Below are positions 32,554-41,064 of a stretch of DNA of 64,000 nucleotides, one piece after another. The position numbers and the translations under genes are program-made. The notes under the pieces are model-generated. The model did no database searches, was not told the origin of the DNA, and saw nothing but the letters and a program-made list of their open reading frames with translations. Each line of letters begins with the position of its first letter. Position 1 is the stretch's first letter. The stretch comes from JBBTSQ01 sp039795895 (GTDB taxonomy: Bacteria; Patescibacteriota; Minisyncoccia; Phycocordibacterales; JBAYGS01), in NCBI GenBank assembly GCA_039795895.1, contig JBDKKW010000001.1, forward strand, positions 71,634 to 135,633. The letters are read 5' to 3'.

Positions 32554-33789
32554 ATGTATCAAAATAGACAATCGTCATTTCGAGGCCGATCAAACGGTCC
32601 TCAAAGAAGCTTTGGAGGGAAACCACGATTTGGTGGTGGAAATCGCGGTGGTGGCCGACAAGGTCGCACCGAGAAAATCGACTTCGCTCGATTTATCAAT
32701 AAAGTGGTAGTCACTGAAGAGGCTGAAGTATTTACTCCAGAACACTCATTCCAGGACTTCGCTTTACTTGAAATCCTCAAACAGGGTATCGTGGCAAAGG
32801 GCTACAGTACACCTACTCCGATTCAAGACCGTGCGATTCCGCATGTGCTTTTGGGTCATGACGTGGTGGGTATCGCAAACACGGGCACGGGTAAGACGGC
32901 TACGTTTTTGATCCCCCTTATCAACAAAGTGCTCGGCAAACGCCAAGAGCAGATTATGATCATTGTGCCAACCCGTGAACTCGCGATTCAAATCGATGAA
33001 GAGCTCACTGAACTTTCAGCAGGGATGAAAATCTTTTCTGTCTGTTGCGTGGGAGGTGCACCGATCGGACGACAGATCTCACAACTTCGCTACCAGTACA
33101 ATTTTATTATCGGTACTCCAGGTCGCTTGAAGGATTTGATCAATCGTAAAATGATTTTCCCAAACGAGTTCAATACGATTGTGCTCGATGAGGCAGATCG
33201 AATGCTTGATATGGGATTTGTAAACGATATGCGTGCGATTATGACCGCAATGCCAAAGACTCGTCAGACACTTTTCTTCTCAGCGACTTTGTCGACTGAT
33301 GTGGAAAAACTAATCAAAGAGTTTTTGCGCGAGCCGATCCGTATTTCAGTGAAGACACAGGATACCTCAAAAAATGTTGAGCAAGATGTGATTCATGTGA
33401 AGCGAGGCGGAAGCAAACTTGATTTGCTCCAGGATCTCTTGAAGCAAAAAGAATTATCAAAAGTGTTGGTATTCGGACGAACAAAACATGGTGTCGAGCG
33501 ACTTTCTAGAGCGCTTGCAGACAAAGGGTTTAAAGCTGAATCAATTCACGGAGATAAAAATCACGCACGACGACAGAAAGCATTGAAATTGTTTAAAGAC
33601 AATCAGGTGCAGATTCTCGTGGCTACTGATGTGGCTGCTCGAGGGCTTGATATCGCTGATGTGAGTCATGTCATCAACTACGACTTGCCTGCTACCAACG
33701 ATGATTATATTCATCGCATTGGACGCACGGGTCGCGGAGGGAAGAGTGGTAAGGCTCTTACCTTCATCGAAGAAGGCCAAAATCGTTAA
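32554..33789 (+). CDS. DEAD-box RNA helicase (RhlE-like)
   Basis: 411 residues. N-terminal ~45 residues are Arg/Gly-rich (RGRSNGPQRSFGGKPRFGGG), an RNA-binding tail usually found at the C-terminus in relatives. Helicase motifs in order: PTPIQDRAIP (Q motif), ANTGTGKTATF (I), PTREL (Ia), TPGR (Ib), LDEADRMLDMGF (II), SATLS (III), then VLVFGRTK, ATDVAARGLD (V) and HRIGRTGR (VI). GGAGG precedes the start. The stop codon falls in the left arm of hairpin element 3. The C-terminus is short, without a DbpA-type domain. Confidence 0.95.
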   Translation: MYQNRQSSFRGRSNGPQRSFGGKPRFGGGNRGGGRQGRTEKIDFARFINKVVVTEEAEVFTPEHSFQDFALLEILKQGIVAKGYSTPTPIQDRAIPHVLLGHDVVGIANTGTGKTATFLIPLINKVLGKRQEQIMIIVPTRELAIQIDEELTELSAGMKIFSVCCVGGAPIGRQISQLRYQYNFIIGTPGRLKDLINRKMIFPNEFNTIVLDEADRMLDMGFVNDMRAIMTAMPKTRQTLFFSATLSTDVEKLIKEFLREPIRISVKTQDTSKNVEQDVIHVKRGGSKLDLLQDLLKQKELSKVLVFGRTKHGVERLSRALADKGFKAESIHGDKNHARRQKALKLFKDNQVQILVATDVAARGLDIADVSHVINYDLPATNDDYIHRIGRTGRGGKSGKALTFIEEGQNR

Positions 33790-33909
33790 AAATTAATTAA
33801 ATCACCTCGTCTACTTTGTTGCGGTTCGGATTTTCTATTCACCATATACGAATATGGCTCAGTCGAAAATCCTCCCGCGCCTCGTATCCAAGGCAATTTA
33901 ATTAATTTT
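33789..33909. repeat. Hairpin element 3 (variable outer arms, conserved inner blocks)
   Basis: Perfect 14-bp arms (33789-33802 and 33896-33909). Inner blocks CGTCTACTTTGTTGCGG and CCGCGCCTCGTATCCAAGG, with a nested hairpin GGATTTTC / GAAAATCC and CCATA/TATGG. The inner part is strikingly similar to element 1 while the outer arms are unrelated. Confidence 0.8.
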
Positions 33910-33937
33910 GATGAATCGGGTCTTTGTGGGTAGAGTA

Positions 33938-33972
33938 CCAAGAGGGGCGCACTTCGTGCGCCCCTCTTGCAT
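33938..33972 (+). terminator. Intrinsic terminator
   Basis: AGAGGGGCGCAC, TTC loop, GTGCGCCCCTCT. Between the helicase unit and the prephenate dehydratase promoter. Confidence 0.8.
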
Positions 33973-33994
33973 TTCTGCCGTATTTCCTTAGTAT
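33967..33994 (+). promoter_or_regulatory. Promoter of the TAGTAT class (prephenate dehydratase)
   Basis: TTGCAT, 16-bp spacer, TAGTAT(C). The same layout is found at 45482, 46855 and 55837. Confidence 0.6.
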
Positions 33995-34035
33995 CAATAC
34001 CAGATTCAGTTCTCTGTTACAAAGAAAGGTGTTAT

Positions 34036-34920
34036 ATGGAAATGTGTTTTCTTGGTCCACTCGGTACCAATAGTCATGAAGTTGCTGAGAAAGTCCGAAG
34101 TCTGTTTGAAGATAAAAAGCCACCGTATAGTGCCTATGTGCACACTACGCTGGTGAATCGTCTGTGCGAGAGTAATACGGAAGTGTTGCTCACCGCTTCA
34201 AATCAGCAATGCCTCGGGGTGATTGCCCTGGAGAATTCAACTGCGGGTCTCGTAGATGAGACAAAGCGATTTTGGCTCGACCGTTCGGGTGGGTTGAAAA
34301 GAGTGACAAATGTTATCGGGGAATTCCACCTCCCGGTCGAACATTGTTTGCTTGCACATCCGAGCATTACTGGTGTGTCTCAATTGACCGCAGTAATGTC
34401 TTATCCGCATGCGTTGGCACAATGTAGAAACTTTCTCGATGCACACAAGCATCTTGAAAGAATACCATCGGCTTCAACTGCAGCAGCGGCAAAGCTGGTC
34501 TCAGAAAGACCGGATGCGGTGACCACGGGGGTGATTGCTTCTCGATTGGCCGCCACAATATATGGACTGAAGATTATGCAGGACCATATTGAAGATTCGC
34601 GTGATAATGTGACGCGTTTTCATATCTTGGGGCCCTCAATGGTGTATCCGACAGGAAACGATCGTACAGCGATTATTTTCGAGATTCCGGATGTGTCTGG
34701 TGCCTTGGTGGATGTGCTCAGCGCTATTCGTCCTGGCGGAGTAAATTTATCATCAATTCACTCTATTCCGCTTGGTGTAGAAGATCGCTTTGCTTTTTAC
34801 TGCGAGTTTGATCGACATCACCTTGATCCACGAGGCGAGGCAATCATTACTCGTCTCGAGACACTGACCAGTCGCCTCATCGTTCTCGGCTCATTTCCGC
34901 AATCTCAAAAAGGGAAGTGA
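34036..34920 (+). CDS. pheA: Prephenate dehydratase with ACT domain
   Basis: Converts prephenate to phenylpyruvate (phenylalanine pathway). Start at 34036 behind AAAGAAAGG. Catalytic-domain motifs: FLGPLGTNSHEVA, ALENSTAG (family ENS.AG), SYPHALAQC, STAAAA and DNVTRFHIL (the NxTRF motif with the key Thr). The C-terminal ACT domain (residues ~220-290, TAIIFEIPDVSGALVDVLS) gives feedback control by phenylalanine. No chorismate mutase fusion. 294 residues. No other shikimate-pathway gene is in the window, which is notable for a reduced genome. Confidence 0.88.
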   Translation: MEMCFLGPLGTNSHEVAEKVRSLFEDKKPPYSAYVHTTLVNRLCESNTEVLLTASNQQCLGVIALENSTAGLVDETKRFWLDRSGGLKRVTNVIGEFHLPVEHCLLAHPSITGVSQLTAVMSYPHALAQCRNFLDAHKHLERIPSASTAAAAKLVSERPDAVTTGVIASRLAATIYGLKIMQDHIEDSRDNVTRFHILGPSMVYPTGNDRTAIIFEIPDVSGALVDVLSAIRPGGVNLSSIHSIPLGVEDRFAFYCEFDRHHLDPRGEAIITRLETLTSRLIVLGSFPQSQKGK

Positions 34921-34930
34921 TAAAGTCTTC

Positions 34931-34963
34931 AAAAACCATTGCATACGTGCGATGGTTTTTTAT
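34931..34963 (+). terminator. Intrinsic terminator after pheA
   Basis: AAAACCAT-GCA / TGC-ATGGTTTT stem followed by T-run. Confidence 0.8.
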
Positions 34964-35048
34964 ATTTAGGTTGCATGTTTTTGTCCAAGGTGTAGACTTT
35001 ATATGGATTGTTTTTTTACAGTAACCACGCAAAAGAAAGGAGTTTGCT

Positions 35049-35465
35049 ATGACTATTATAGTGGTGGATGACGAAGCCATTTCTCGTGCCGTTCGCGGTA
35101 CCCGAGTCAGGGCTGTCCTCGTGGAGAAGTATTGGGACAAAGCGACCGCAGACAAGTTTCGTGAGGCGATGCGACGTCGTGACCCAGATGATTCTCAGGA
35201 AGTCCTTCGCCTTATTCTTTGTGGTCAGCCGGTCTCGTCTTCGGCCAAAGTTATGGCCAAGGAGATAGGGAAGCGATACGGTGCGAAAATCAGCGGGAAA
35301 TTCACCAAAGCTATGAATGGTCGTAAGCCCGAAGAGGGGATACAGGTTCTCACCCAAATTCTCCAAGACGCTACGAGGCCGATGAGTAATTCGATCTATG
35401 CCGAATTCGGTAACTTTGTTCCTCCGAGGATGCGCTTTAATCCATCCAAGCGTCGTTTCCCTTGA
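35049..35465 (+). CDS. Unknown basic protein
   Basis: 138 residues, preceded by AAAGAAAGGAG. Starts TIIVVDDEAISR, superficially like a response-regulator strand, but the rest does not follow the receiver fold. Helical with many basic residues and a repeated feel: KFREAMRRRDPDDSQEVLRLIL and KFTKAMNGRKPEEGIQVLTQIL align with each other, so it probably holds two copies of a ~50-residue helical unit. Function unknown. Confidence 0.7.
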   Translation: MTIIVVDDEAISRAVRGTRVRAVLVEKYWDKATADKFREAMRRRDPDDSQEVLRLILCGQPVSSSAKVMAKEIGKRYGAKISGKFTKAMNGRKPEEGIQVLTQILQDATRPMSNSIYAEFGNFVPPRMRFNPSKRRFP

Positions 35466-35483
35466 GAAACTCTTTTCTTACAC

Positions 35484-35515
35484 AAAACTGACCATTCGTG
35501 GTCAGTTTTTTATTT
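35484..35515 (+). terminator. Intrinsic terminator
   Basis: AAAACTGACC / GGTCAGTTTT with T-run. Confidence 0.85.
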
Positions 35516-35551
35516 GCTTATTTAATTATTTAGCTATTTTGATTATTGTAA

Positions 35552-35718
35552 TTGCGGATTCATCCCCGTCCGCTCTGCGACGGGGATGAATCCGCAAAAC
35601 TAGGTAGTATCGGCGGAGCCGATACTACTACAAAAAAGTCTACCTAGATGTCTCGCCTAATATCCCGCCGAGTCTGCGAGGGGACGGCTTGTCGCGGGGA
35701 TAGGACAAGACTAGACTT
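35552..35718. repeat. Stack of hairpins in a gene-free region
   Basis: Hairpin A has perfect 19-bp arms (35552-35570 and 35579-35597). Hairpin B is GTAGTATCGGC-GGA-GCCGATACTAC (35604-35628), enclosed by CTAGGTAG / CTACCTAG (35600 and 35640). An outer pair AAGTCTA / TAGACTT (35637 and 35712) encloses a third GC-rich part. It looks like a repeat-type cruciform, with no ORF. Confidence 0.7.
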
Positions 35719-35734
35719 TATTTTAACTTTTTAA

Positions 35735-36439
35735 CTATTTTCTCTTGCTTCCCGGCTCAATCTCGTAAATAACATCTTTACGTTCCACTACCACCTTCCA
35801 ACCATTAATCTTTGCATGTCGATAGAGGAGCTTGTTGGGATTAAAACAAATCGGTGTATCCACCATCTCGAGCATGGGGATGTCGCCTTCGGTGTCCCCG
35901 ACAGCGATTGAGCCTTTGAGGGTCAGGTGCTCCTTTTCAACAGCACGCTTCACGATGTTGGCTTTGTTGGCAATGAGGTGGAGGTCGGCTACTTTGCCGG
36001 TGAGCTGATCTTCGGGACCAATTTCATAAAACCGTCCATAGACTTTATTGAATCCTAGATGCGCACAAAATTTATCGAGCACTCCTTTTGGTGATTGTGA
36101 GATGGCGAGTAGGAAGTAGCCTTTTTTCTTCAGGTCTTTGAGGAGGTCGCGGGTAAAGGCGTACACTTCGTCTTTGTGTTCTTGCACCACTTTTTCGCCG
36201 ACGTTGATGAAGTCCTTGTAGGGCACACCGGGGATGTGCTTCATAAAGCTGTCGACGGCCGAGTTGAGATAGGTTTGATAGTCGCCTTTGCGATTGATCC
36301 AGCGACGATAGTCTTTTTCATACGAATCTTTTGCTGAAGCAGGGAAGACTTTTGCTTCAACGAGTGCGTCGAGGAGCTCGGTAAAAAGACTTGAGCGAAA
36401 GATGGTACCGTCAATATCGAAAATGGCGACTTTTTGCAT
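35735..36439 (-). CDS. HAD-superfamily phosphatase (IB/SerB-like)
   Basis: 234 residues. HAD motif I is FDIDGTIFRSS (nucleophile Asp), motif II is AISQSP, and motif IV is GDTEGDIPMLEM. The helical cap between motifs I and II is of type C1. The IB subfamily contains phosphoserine phosphatase and related small-molecule phosphatases; the substrate is not evident. Confidence 0.85.
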   Translation of the reverse strand: MQKVAIFDIDGTIFRSSLFTELLDALVEAKVFPASAKDSYEKDYRRWINRKGDYQTYLNSAVDSFMKHIPGVPYKDFINVGEKVVQEHKDEVYAFTRDLLKDLKKKGYFLLAISQSPKGVLDKFCAHLGFNKVYGRFYEIGPEDQLTGKVADLHLIANKANIVKRAVEKEHLTLKGSIAVGDTEGDIPMLEMVDTPICFNPNKLLYRHAKINGWKVVVERKDVIYEIEPGSKRK

Positions 36440-36540
36440 AGCTCTATGGTACGCCTCGGAGGATTTTGGTGCAAGGATGGGGAAGGGTGGAAGACAAGAA
36501 GCAAGATAGACCAGTCAGCAAGAGTGATCGGAGAAATAAA

Positions 36541-36572
36541 AAAGCGGGAAAACCTGAAAGGTTTTCCCGCTC
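36541..36572 (-). terminator. Intrinsic terminator of the ABC exporter
   Basis: AGCGGGAAAACC / GGTTTTCCCGCT with a T-run on the minus strand. Confidence 0.85.
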
Positions 36573-36592
36573 GCGTTTCTAAAGGAACTAAT

Positions 36593-38431
36593 TTACGTTA
36601 GTGCCCCGACTTCTCGGAGCACCATTGTGCGATAAGCTTCACAACTCTTGATCAGCTCATCGTGCATGCCGATACCAGCCACTTCTCCCTTTTCAAACAC
36701 GATGATTTTGTCAGCGTGCCGAATGGTCGAGAGGCGGTGGGCAATGATGATGCCGGTCCTGCCTACCAGAGCTTCTCTGATGGCTTCATGCACCAAGGCT
36801 TCGTTGACCGGGTCGAGAGCGTTGGTCGCTTCATCCAGAATCAAGATGCTTGGATCTTTCACCAAGGCTCGTGCGATGGCGACGCGTTGGCGTTGGCCAC
36901 CGGAGAGCTGGACACCGTTCTCGCCGATTTCAGTCTCAAACCGTTTGTCGCCAAGTCTTCCATAAAACTCATCGATGCGGGTTTGTTTGGCGAGCACCTC
37001 TAGTTCCGCAGTGGTCACCAATTCAGCTGAACCATTGAGACCATAGGTGAGATTGGCGCGTAGTGTGTCATCCCAAAGTTTTGGTTCTTGTTGCACACAG
37101 CCGACTGCTCGTCGGAAGTGTCCAAGATCTAACTCCTTGAGATTCACTCCATCAATGAGCACCTCTCCATTATCTGGGTCGTAACCTCGGAGGAGTAGGT
37201 TGATCGCCGTCGATTTACCTGCTCCAGAGTGTCCCACCATTGCACAAGTTTCTCCTGGTTCAATGGTAAACGACACATTTTTTATGGCACTATTGGATTC
37301 TTCTGTAGTGGATTGAGTTTTAAGGGCTTCTTCTTCGTATTCATCAATCCGCGTCTTTTTATAGACTGGATAGGTGAATGAGACGTTCCTAAACTCGATT
37401 CGCCCAACAAACTTTTGCGGTTTGGTGGGATTCACTACTTCGGTAATCGCTGGTTGTATTTCGAGTAAATCGAAATATTGGGCGATGTGTGCACTGTAGC
37501 GTGCAAACCTTCTTTGCAGGCTACCAATTTGTCCCAGTGCAGTGAAAGCGCTTGCCGACCAGCCGATGGCGATCATCATATTTCCCGGGGTCTCCTTGCC
37601 TTGATAGACAAGATAGATGCCCGCAAGCACGACGCCACAATTACCAATCGTCGCAAATGGTTCGCGAAGAAGGGTAATTTTGTAGAAGTATTCTTGCCAG
37701 AGTCTCTTCCCATCGTCTGCAAATTGCTCATACCGCACTCGGTATCCAGCAACCGCACTTTTCTCCTCGTTGGATACCATTATCAGTGTGAGATGTTTAA
37801 TCATCTCCCAATAGCTGGTACCGAGTCGACTTCCCATTCTTGTATTCCTTTTCATTTGGGGAGCGACACGGAGATTGATAATGACACTGATGGTGATAAA
37901 GATTGCTATGTTCACCAACGCAATGAGTGCCAACAGGGGATTGATGTAGCAAAGTGCTCCGAGCACAATGAGTAATCGAAAGAGGTTGGGACCAACTTCG
38001 AAGTAACACATCTCCACCATCTCCAAGATAGCACTCTCACCTTTTTTGATGACATCTTGTTTGAAGCCGGAGTTGTGATTGCTCACTTGTCCGATCGACA
38101 ATTTAAGAACGGTCTCTAGGGTGGTCACTTCGATGTGTCGCTCGCCGTCGTAGGCGATACGTCCCGAGTGATGCAATGCTTGCATCCATGAGAGGAGGCT
38201 ATTGGTGGTTAATCCAACCGCCAATACGACTACCCACCAGATGAGATCTGCAATTTGATTTTTCTGGATCATCCCATCGATGATCTTTCCAAACACAAAC
38301 GGGGCCACGAGACCGACCATTTGAGTCAGTAAGATCAATACCGCGAGGTAGAGAAATGCTTTGTGAAATGGCCGGTAAATCTCGTAGATTTTCCGCGCTC
38401 TGTTGCTAAACGTAGTGCTGACAATGTGCAT
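36593..38431 (-). CDS. ABC exporter (fused permease and ATPase)
   Basis: 612 residues. About six transmembrane helices in residues ~20-310, then an ATPase domain: Walker A GHSGAGKST, Q-loop VQQEPKLW, signature LSGGQRQRVAIARAL, Walker B SILILDEATNALD and switch IIAHRLSTI. A half-transporter that would work as a homodimer; the substrate (lipid, peptide or drug) is unknown. AAGGAAACC precedes the ATG at 38431. The ATPase start carries a short charged insert (TRIDEYEEEALKTQSTTEES) between the first strands. Confidence 0.93.
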   Translation of the reverse strand: MHIVSTTFSNRARKIYEIYRPFHKAFLYLAVLILLTQMVGLVAPFVFGKIIDGMIQKNQIADLIWWVVVLAVGLTTNSLLSWMQALHHSGRIAYDGERHIEVTTLETVLKLSIGQVSNHNSGFKQDVIKKGESAILEMVEMCYFEVGPNLFRLLIVLGALCYINPLLALIALVNIAIFITISVIINLRVAPQMKRNTRMGSRLGTSYWEMIKHLTLIMVSNEEKSAVAGYRVRYEQFADDGKRLWQEYFYKITLLREPFATIGNCGVVLAGIYLVYQGKETPGNMMIAIGWSASAFTALGQIGSLQRRFARYSAHIAQYFDLLEIQPAITEVVNPTKPQKFVGRIEFRNVSFTYPVYKKTRIDEYEEEALKTQSTTEESNSAIKNVSFTIEPGETCAMVGHSGAGKSTAINLLLRGYDPDNGEVLIDGVNLKELDLGHFRRAVGCVQQEPKLWDDTLRANLTYGLNGSAELVTTAELEVLAKQTRIDEFYGRLGDKRFETEIGENGVQLSGGQRQRVAIARALVKDPSILILDEATNALDPVNEALVHEAIREALVGRTGIIIAHRLSTIRHADKIIVFEKGEVAGIGMHDELIKSCEAYRTMVLREVGALT

Positions 38432-38514
38432 TGGTTTCCTTCTGTTTTGTTCAATTTTCTAGCGGTATTATAGCATTTTAGAGTATTAAAGTCAATGCTT
38501 TTTTGGTAAGAAAA

Positions 38515-38539
38515 AAAGCGCTCGAAAAACGAGCGCTTT
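38515..38539 (-). terminator. Intrinsic terminator
   Basis: AAAGCGCTCG / CGAGCGCTTT with a T-run on the minus strand; ends the gene at 38548-39036. Confidence 0.85.
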
Positions 38540-38547
38540 GTGTGTAG

Positions 38548-39036
38548 TTAATCCTGATGGCGTCGAGAAATCGCCAGTTCTGTATTTCCTGTGTGTATCC
38601 TGTTTTCCTTGACGAGAAACAAGACAGCGAAGATGTCGCTCTCGCTGTCGTCTTCATCTTCACCATCTATGACAGGCTCACACACTTCAAGCTCGGTGTA
38701 TACCCGAGTGCGACGTTCCTGGTCGTTTCGAATCTTGCGGGCAATATAGCATTTTCCTTGCCTCGGCAAGACGAGATCTTGAGGGCGCATTTCGATGGTG
38801 AGTGTTTGTTGCCGTGTGCATCGCTTGGCACTGAGAAAACACTTGCGACTCATCCTGAGTTCCTTCACCTGATTCTCGAGGGGTCGCTGATGATCTTCGA
38901 GATCGTGGATGGTGAGGATGAGTTCGTATACCAGCCGGCATTCGCCGTCTCTACTGAAATCATCGATTCGTGCGAGACGAAAAGATTCTGAGCCACTGAA
39001 TTTTTGTAAAAGGTTGCGTACGCGGATTAAAGCCAT
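38548..39036 (-). CDS. Unknown charged protein
   Basis: 162 residues. The minus strand is chosen over the overlapping plus-strand frame because CCCAAAGGAG lies just before this ATG and a terminator follows on this strand. Rich in Arg and acidic residues, Cys at several places (ECRLV, KCFLSAKRC, KCYIARKI), with an acidic run DGEDEDDSESD near the end. No family recognised. Confidence 0.6.
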   Translation of the reverse strand: MALIRVRNLLQKFSGSESFRLARIDDFSRDGECRLVYELILTIHDLEDHQRPLENQVKELRMSRKCFLSAKRCTRQQTLTIEMRPQDLVLPRQGKCYIARKIRNDQERRTRVYTELEVCEPVIDGEDEDDSESDIFAVLFLVKENRIHTGNTELAISRRHQD

Positions 39037-39121
39037 AACGACTCCTTTGGGTACAGTTCTACGAATGAATACTAATGATTATGAAATAAATAGCAACTGA
39101 ATGCGGGGAATATAAAGATTC

Positions 39122-39149
39122 TTGACAGAGCAAGATATATTTGTAATAG
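39122..39149 (+). promoter_or_regulatory. Promoter upstream of the 39218 ORF
   Basis: TTGACA, 16-bp spacer, TAATAG. Confidence 0.55.
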
Positions 39150-39217
39150 TACAAAAGGAAATGTAACGTACAAAAGAGAAAGGAATAGATAGGGCACTGA
39201 AGGTATGCTTCTGGTTT

Positions 39218-39607
39218 GTGCATCCGCTCGATGCGGGTACCAACGCGGTAGTCGCCGGTCTTTTTGAAGGTGAGACAGAGGAGCACTTGCACCTCGATAA
39301 ACCTTGCAAAGACGGGGTTCGTCGGACTCTGTGGGAGTGTCGGCATGATGAAATCACTCGGCTGAAGGCTGATGCTGAAAGCCTGGGATTGCGATTCCAA
39401 ATTTTCCGAAGAAGGGGGTTGTACGGTCCGATTGAGTTGTGGCAAGAGTCTGTGACGCGTCGGAACGAGCCCTCTCTGGCTCAGTCGGGGCCTCAGAGTC
39501 GGTCGTCTCGTGGAAAATCTTCTCGACGGCAAACACTCGCCGATCTTCTGGACATTCCCGGGGTGATGCGTGGTTCACGATTGCCATTTCCTCCGCAAGT
39601 GGGATAG
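39218..39607 (+). CDS. Unknown protein, start uncertain
   Basis: 129 residues from a GTG at 39218; the frame is open back to 39167 without an ATG, and the nearest purine-rich site (GAAGG) is at 39199-39203. Basic, with a Ser/Arg-rich stretch (SGPQSRSSRGKSSRRQ) before a short C-terminal helix (TLADLLDIPG). A promoter at 39122 and a terminator at 39623 support a transcribed unit. Other frames are also open, so coding status is moderate. Confidence 0.5.
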   Translation: MHPLDAGTNAVVAGLFEGETEEHLHLDKPCKDGVRRTLWECRHDEITRLKADAESLGLRFQIFRRRGLYGPIELWQESVTRRNEPSLAQSGPQSRSSRGKSSRRQTLADLLDIPGVMRGSRLPFPPQVG

Positions 39608-39622
39608 TCTTCTTCTGGGTCC

Positions 39623-39660
39623 GCCCAGCACCTTTCGCGAAAGGTGCTGGGCTTTTTCCT
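39623..39660 (+). terminator. Intrinsic terminator
   Basis: GCCCAGCACCTTTC / GAAAGGTGCTGGGC followed by TTTTTCC. Confidence 0.9.
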
Positions 39661-39708
39661 TTAAAAAACGGCTCTAGCCTTAGCCATTACAGGGGTAGGG
39701 TAATACGC

Positions 39709-39737
39709 TTGACAAATAGGTATAAATAGTATATGAT
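39709..39737 (+). promoter_or_regulatory. Promoter of the 39820 gene
   Basis: TTGACA, 17-bp spacer, TATGAT; the leader contains a small hairpin GTGGTAA/TTACCAC. Confidence 0.75.
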
Positions 39738-39819
39738 TACACCAGAATGAAAGCGGTGGTAACTTACCACACGTTAGCCTGTTCTTCACAAGAAAAGAAT
39801 ACAAAACAAAGGATTAATA

Positions 39820-40374
39820 ATGAGTGCTGATATTGTTTCGCAACTGAGAGGATGGGAGAAATTCTACCTCGACGTCTTCGGCCTTACGGTCGATTTCTCG
39901 CAGGTGAAAATCCCGGCACAGAGGGAGGGATTTACTCGCTTGATCGTTGTGTTGAAGGGACTTACTCTAAACGGTGTGCGTGATGTCTGTAATCGACGAC
40001 TCCTGTGTGAGTTTTTCACTGATGACCTCGACACAGAAGTAGTGGTTAACGACCGCATGCCGATTGAAACCTATGCCATCTTGGCACGTGACTCGGTTGA
40101 TTCAGATGAGAACCTTGCAGGTTACTCTGCCGAAGACATTTTGGGAATGAAGCTTGTCACAATGACACTTCTTGAACGGATGCTCCTCGAGCTCATGTGC
40201 TATGTTGAGGGAAGGCGTCTAGATGTTAAGACCTCAACGATTTGTCCTGGCTCACGCTATGCCGATGGCGATGTCGCAGGGGCAGATTTCCGTGATGAGC
40301 CGTTTAAAGTTCGTTGCTTTTTGATCCAGGGTTGTGGTCCGGACTTGCGTGCTCGCGAAGTGATCGCTGCCTGA
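39820..40374 (+). CDS. Unknown cytoplasmic protein
   Basis: 184 residues, soluble, mixed alpha/beta. Segments such as REGFTRLIVVLKGLTLNGV and EDILGMKLVTMTLLERMLLEL look like ordered core. Four Cys without a clear metal motif. Own promoter and terminator. No family recognised. Confidence 0.7.
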   Translation: MSADIVSQLRGWEKFYLDVFGLTVDFSQVKIPAQREGFTRLIVVLKGLTLNGVRDVCNRRLLCEFFTDDLDTEVVVNDRMPIETYAILARDSVDSDENLAGYSAEDILGMKLVTMTLLERMLLELMCYVEGRRLDVKTSTICPGSRYADGDVAGADFRDEPFKVRCFLIQGCGPDLRAREVIAA

Positions 40375-40398
40375 CCTTTCGGTCGTATTCCTTACGCA

Positions 40399-40440
40399 TC
40401 CCCCGATGACACAACTTGTGTTATCGGGGGATTTTATTTT
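40399..40440 (+). terminator. Intrinsic terminator
   Basis: CCCCCGAT-ACACAA / TTGTGT-ATCGGGGG stem followed by ATTTTATTTT. Confidence 0.85.
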
Positions 40441-40660
40441 CCAGAGAATTTAGATCGGAGTCTGTGAATGTCGGGGAGAGAGTCATTGCATTTTGGTCTA
40501 GTATCTGACTACCGGTGTCTAATATCTATTGGATGTGGATACTCCACTTGCGTATGTGTATGGTGGTATGGTACATTTTAAAAACCATCAGGTCACGAGT
40601 CTGTCTCATGACCAAGAACGGTGGAGTTCAGTCACAACAAACAAAACGAAAGGCCTTGCC

Positions 40661-40849
40661 ATGAGTCCCGCAAATGGTCCCCCGCACATGAAGTTGGTTT
40701 GTCCCGTCAGCACGCTTCGCACCCCTACGGCTTGTGGGTCGAAGAACACCAATAGTTATCGCGCATCATCGACCTCCGCCACCTCCTTGAACTTCAGGGA
40801 CTTCGGCGAATCTCGTGCATCTGGCGTCATCAGTTTCGGCACGCACTAA
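40661..40849 (+). CDS. Possible small protein
   Basis: 62 residues from ATG 40661, chosen because CGAAAGG lies 8 bases upstream. Ser/Thr/Pro-rich without predicted structure; the frame is open further upstream to 40529. Coding status doubtful. Confidence 0.3.
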   Translation: MSPANGPPHMKLVCPVSTLRTPTACGSKNTNSYRASSTSATSLNFRDFGESRASGVISFGTH

Positions 40850-40985
40850 GCTCCCAAATCGAGCGAATGCGAAGCCGCTGAAGACTTCAAAATCGAAAGG
40901 CATTGCGCCTATGAACGACCCTCCGTTTTGTTAGGACACTACGCTTCAGTCGACCCTCGCAAGAGTGTCGGCTGTTTTCTTTTGC

Positions 40986-41010
40986 CCCGAAAAATGTCGG
41001 ACATTTTTCC
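40986..41010 (+). terminator. Possible terminator
   Basis: AAAAATGTC / GACATTTTT palindrome ending in a T-run. Confidence 0.5.
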
Positions 41011-41064
41011 AGCTTTTCCATTTTGCATTAAAAAACCGCCTCTTTTTCAAGAAGCGGTGTGTTG

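Larger units (their letters stand above)
40446..41063. other. Gene-poor region with two similar start-site modules
   Basis: Two segments, 40647-40663 and 40894-40913, carry the same layout: CGAAAGGCMTTGC followed by an ATG. The second opens only a 7-codon frame (MNDPPFC, 40911-40934). Hairpins: GTGGA/TCCAC near 40532, GGTCA-GAG/CTC-TGACC near 40590, AAAAATGTC/GACATTTTT at ~40988. It may hold a decayed or regulatory unit. Confidence 0.5.

Noticed and set aside
34900..34920. Recoded TGA (glycine) as in some CPR lineages
   Set aside because: TGA ends pheA and other genes at the expected family length, so the standard bacterial code applies.
38557..38991. Plus-strand ORF of 144 codons opposite the 38548-39036 gene
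   Set aside because: The minus-strand frame has AAAGGAG before its ATG and a terminator behind it; the plus frame has neither.
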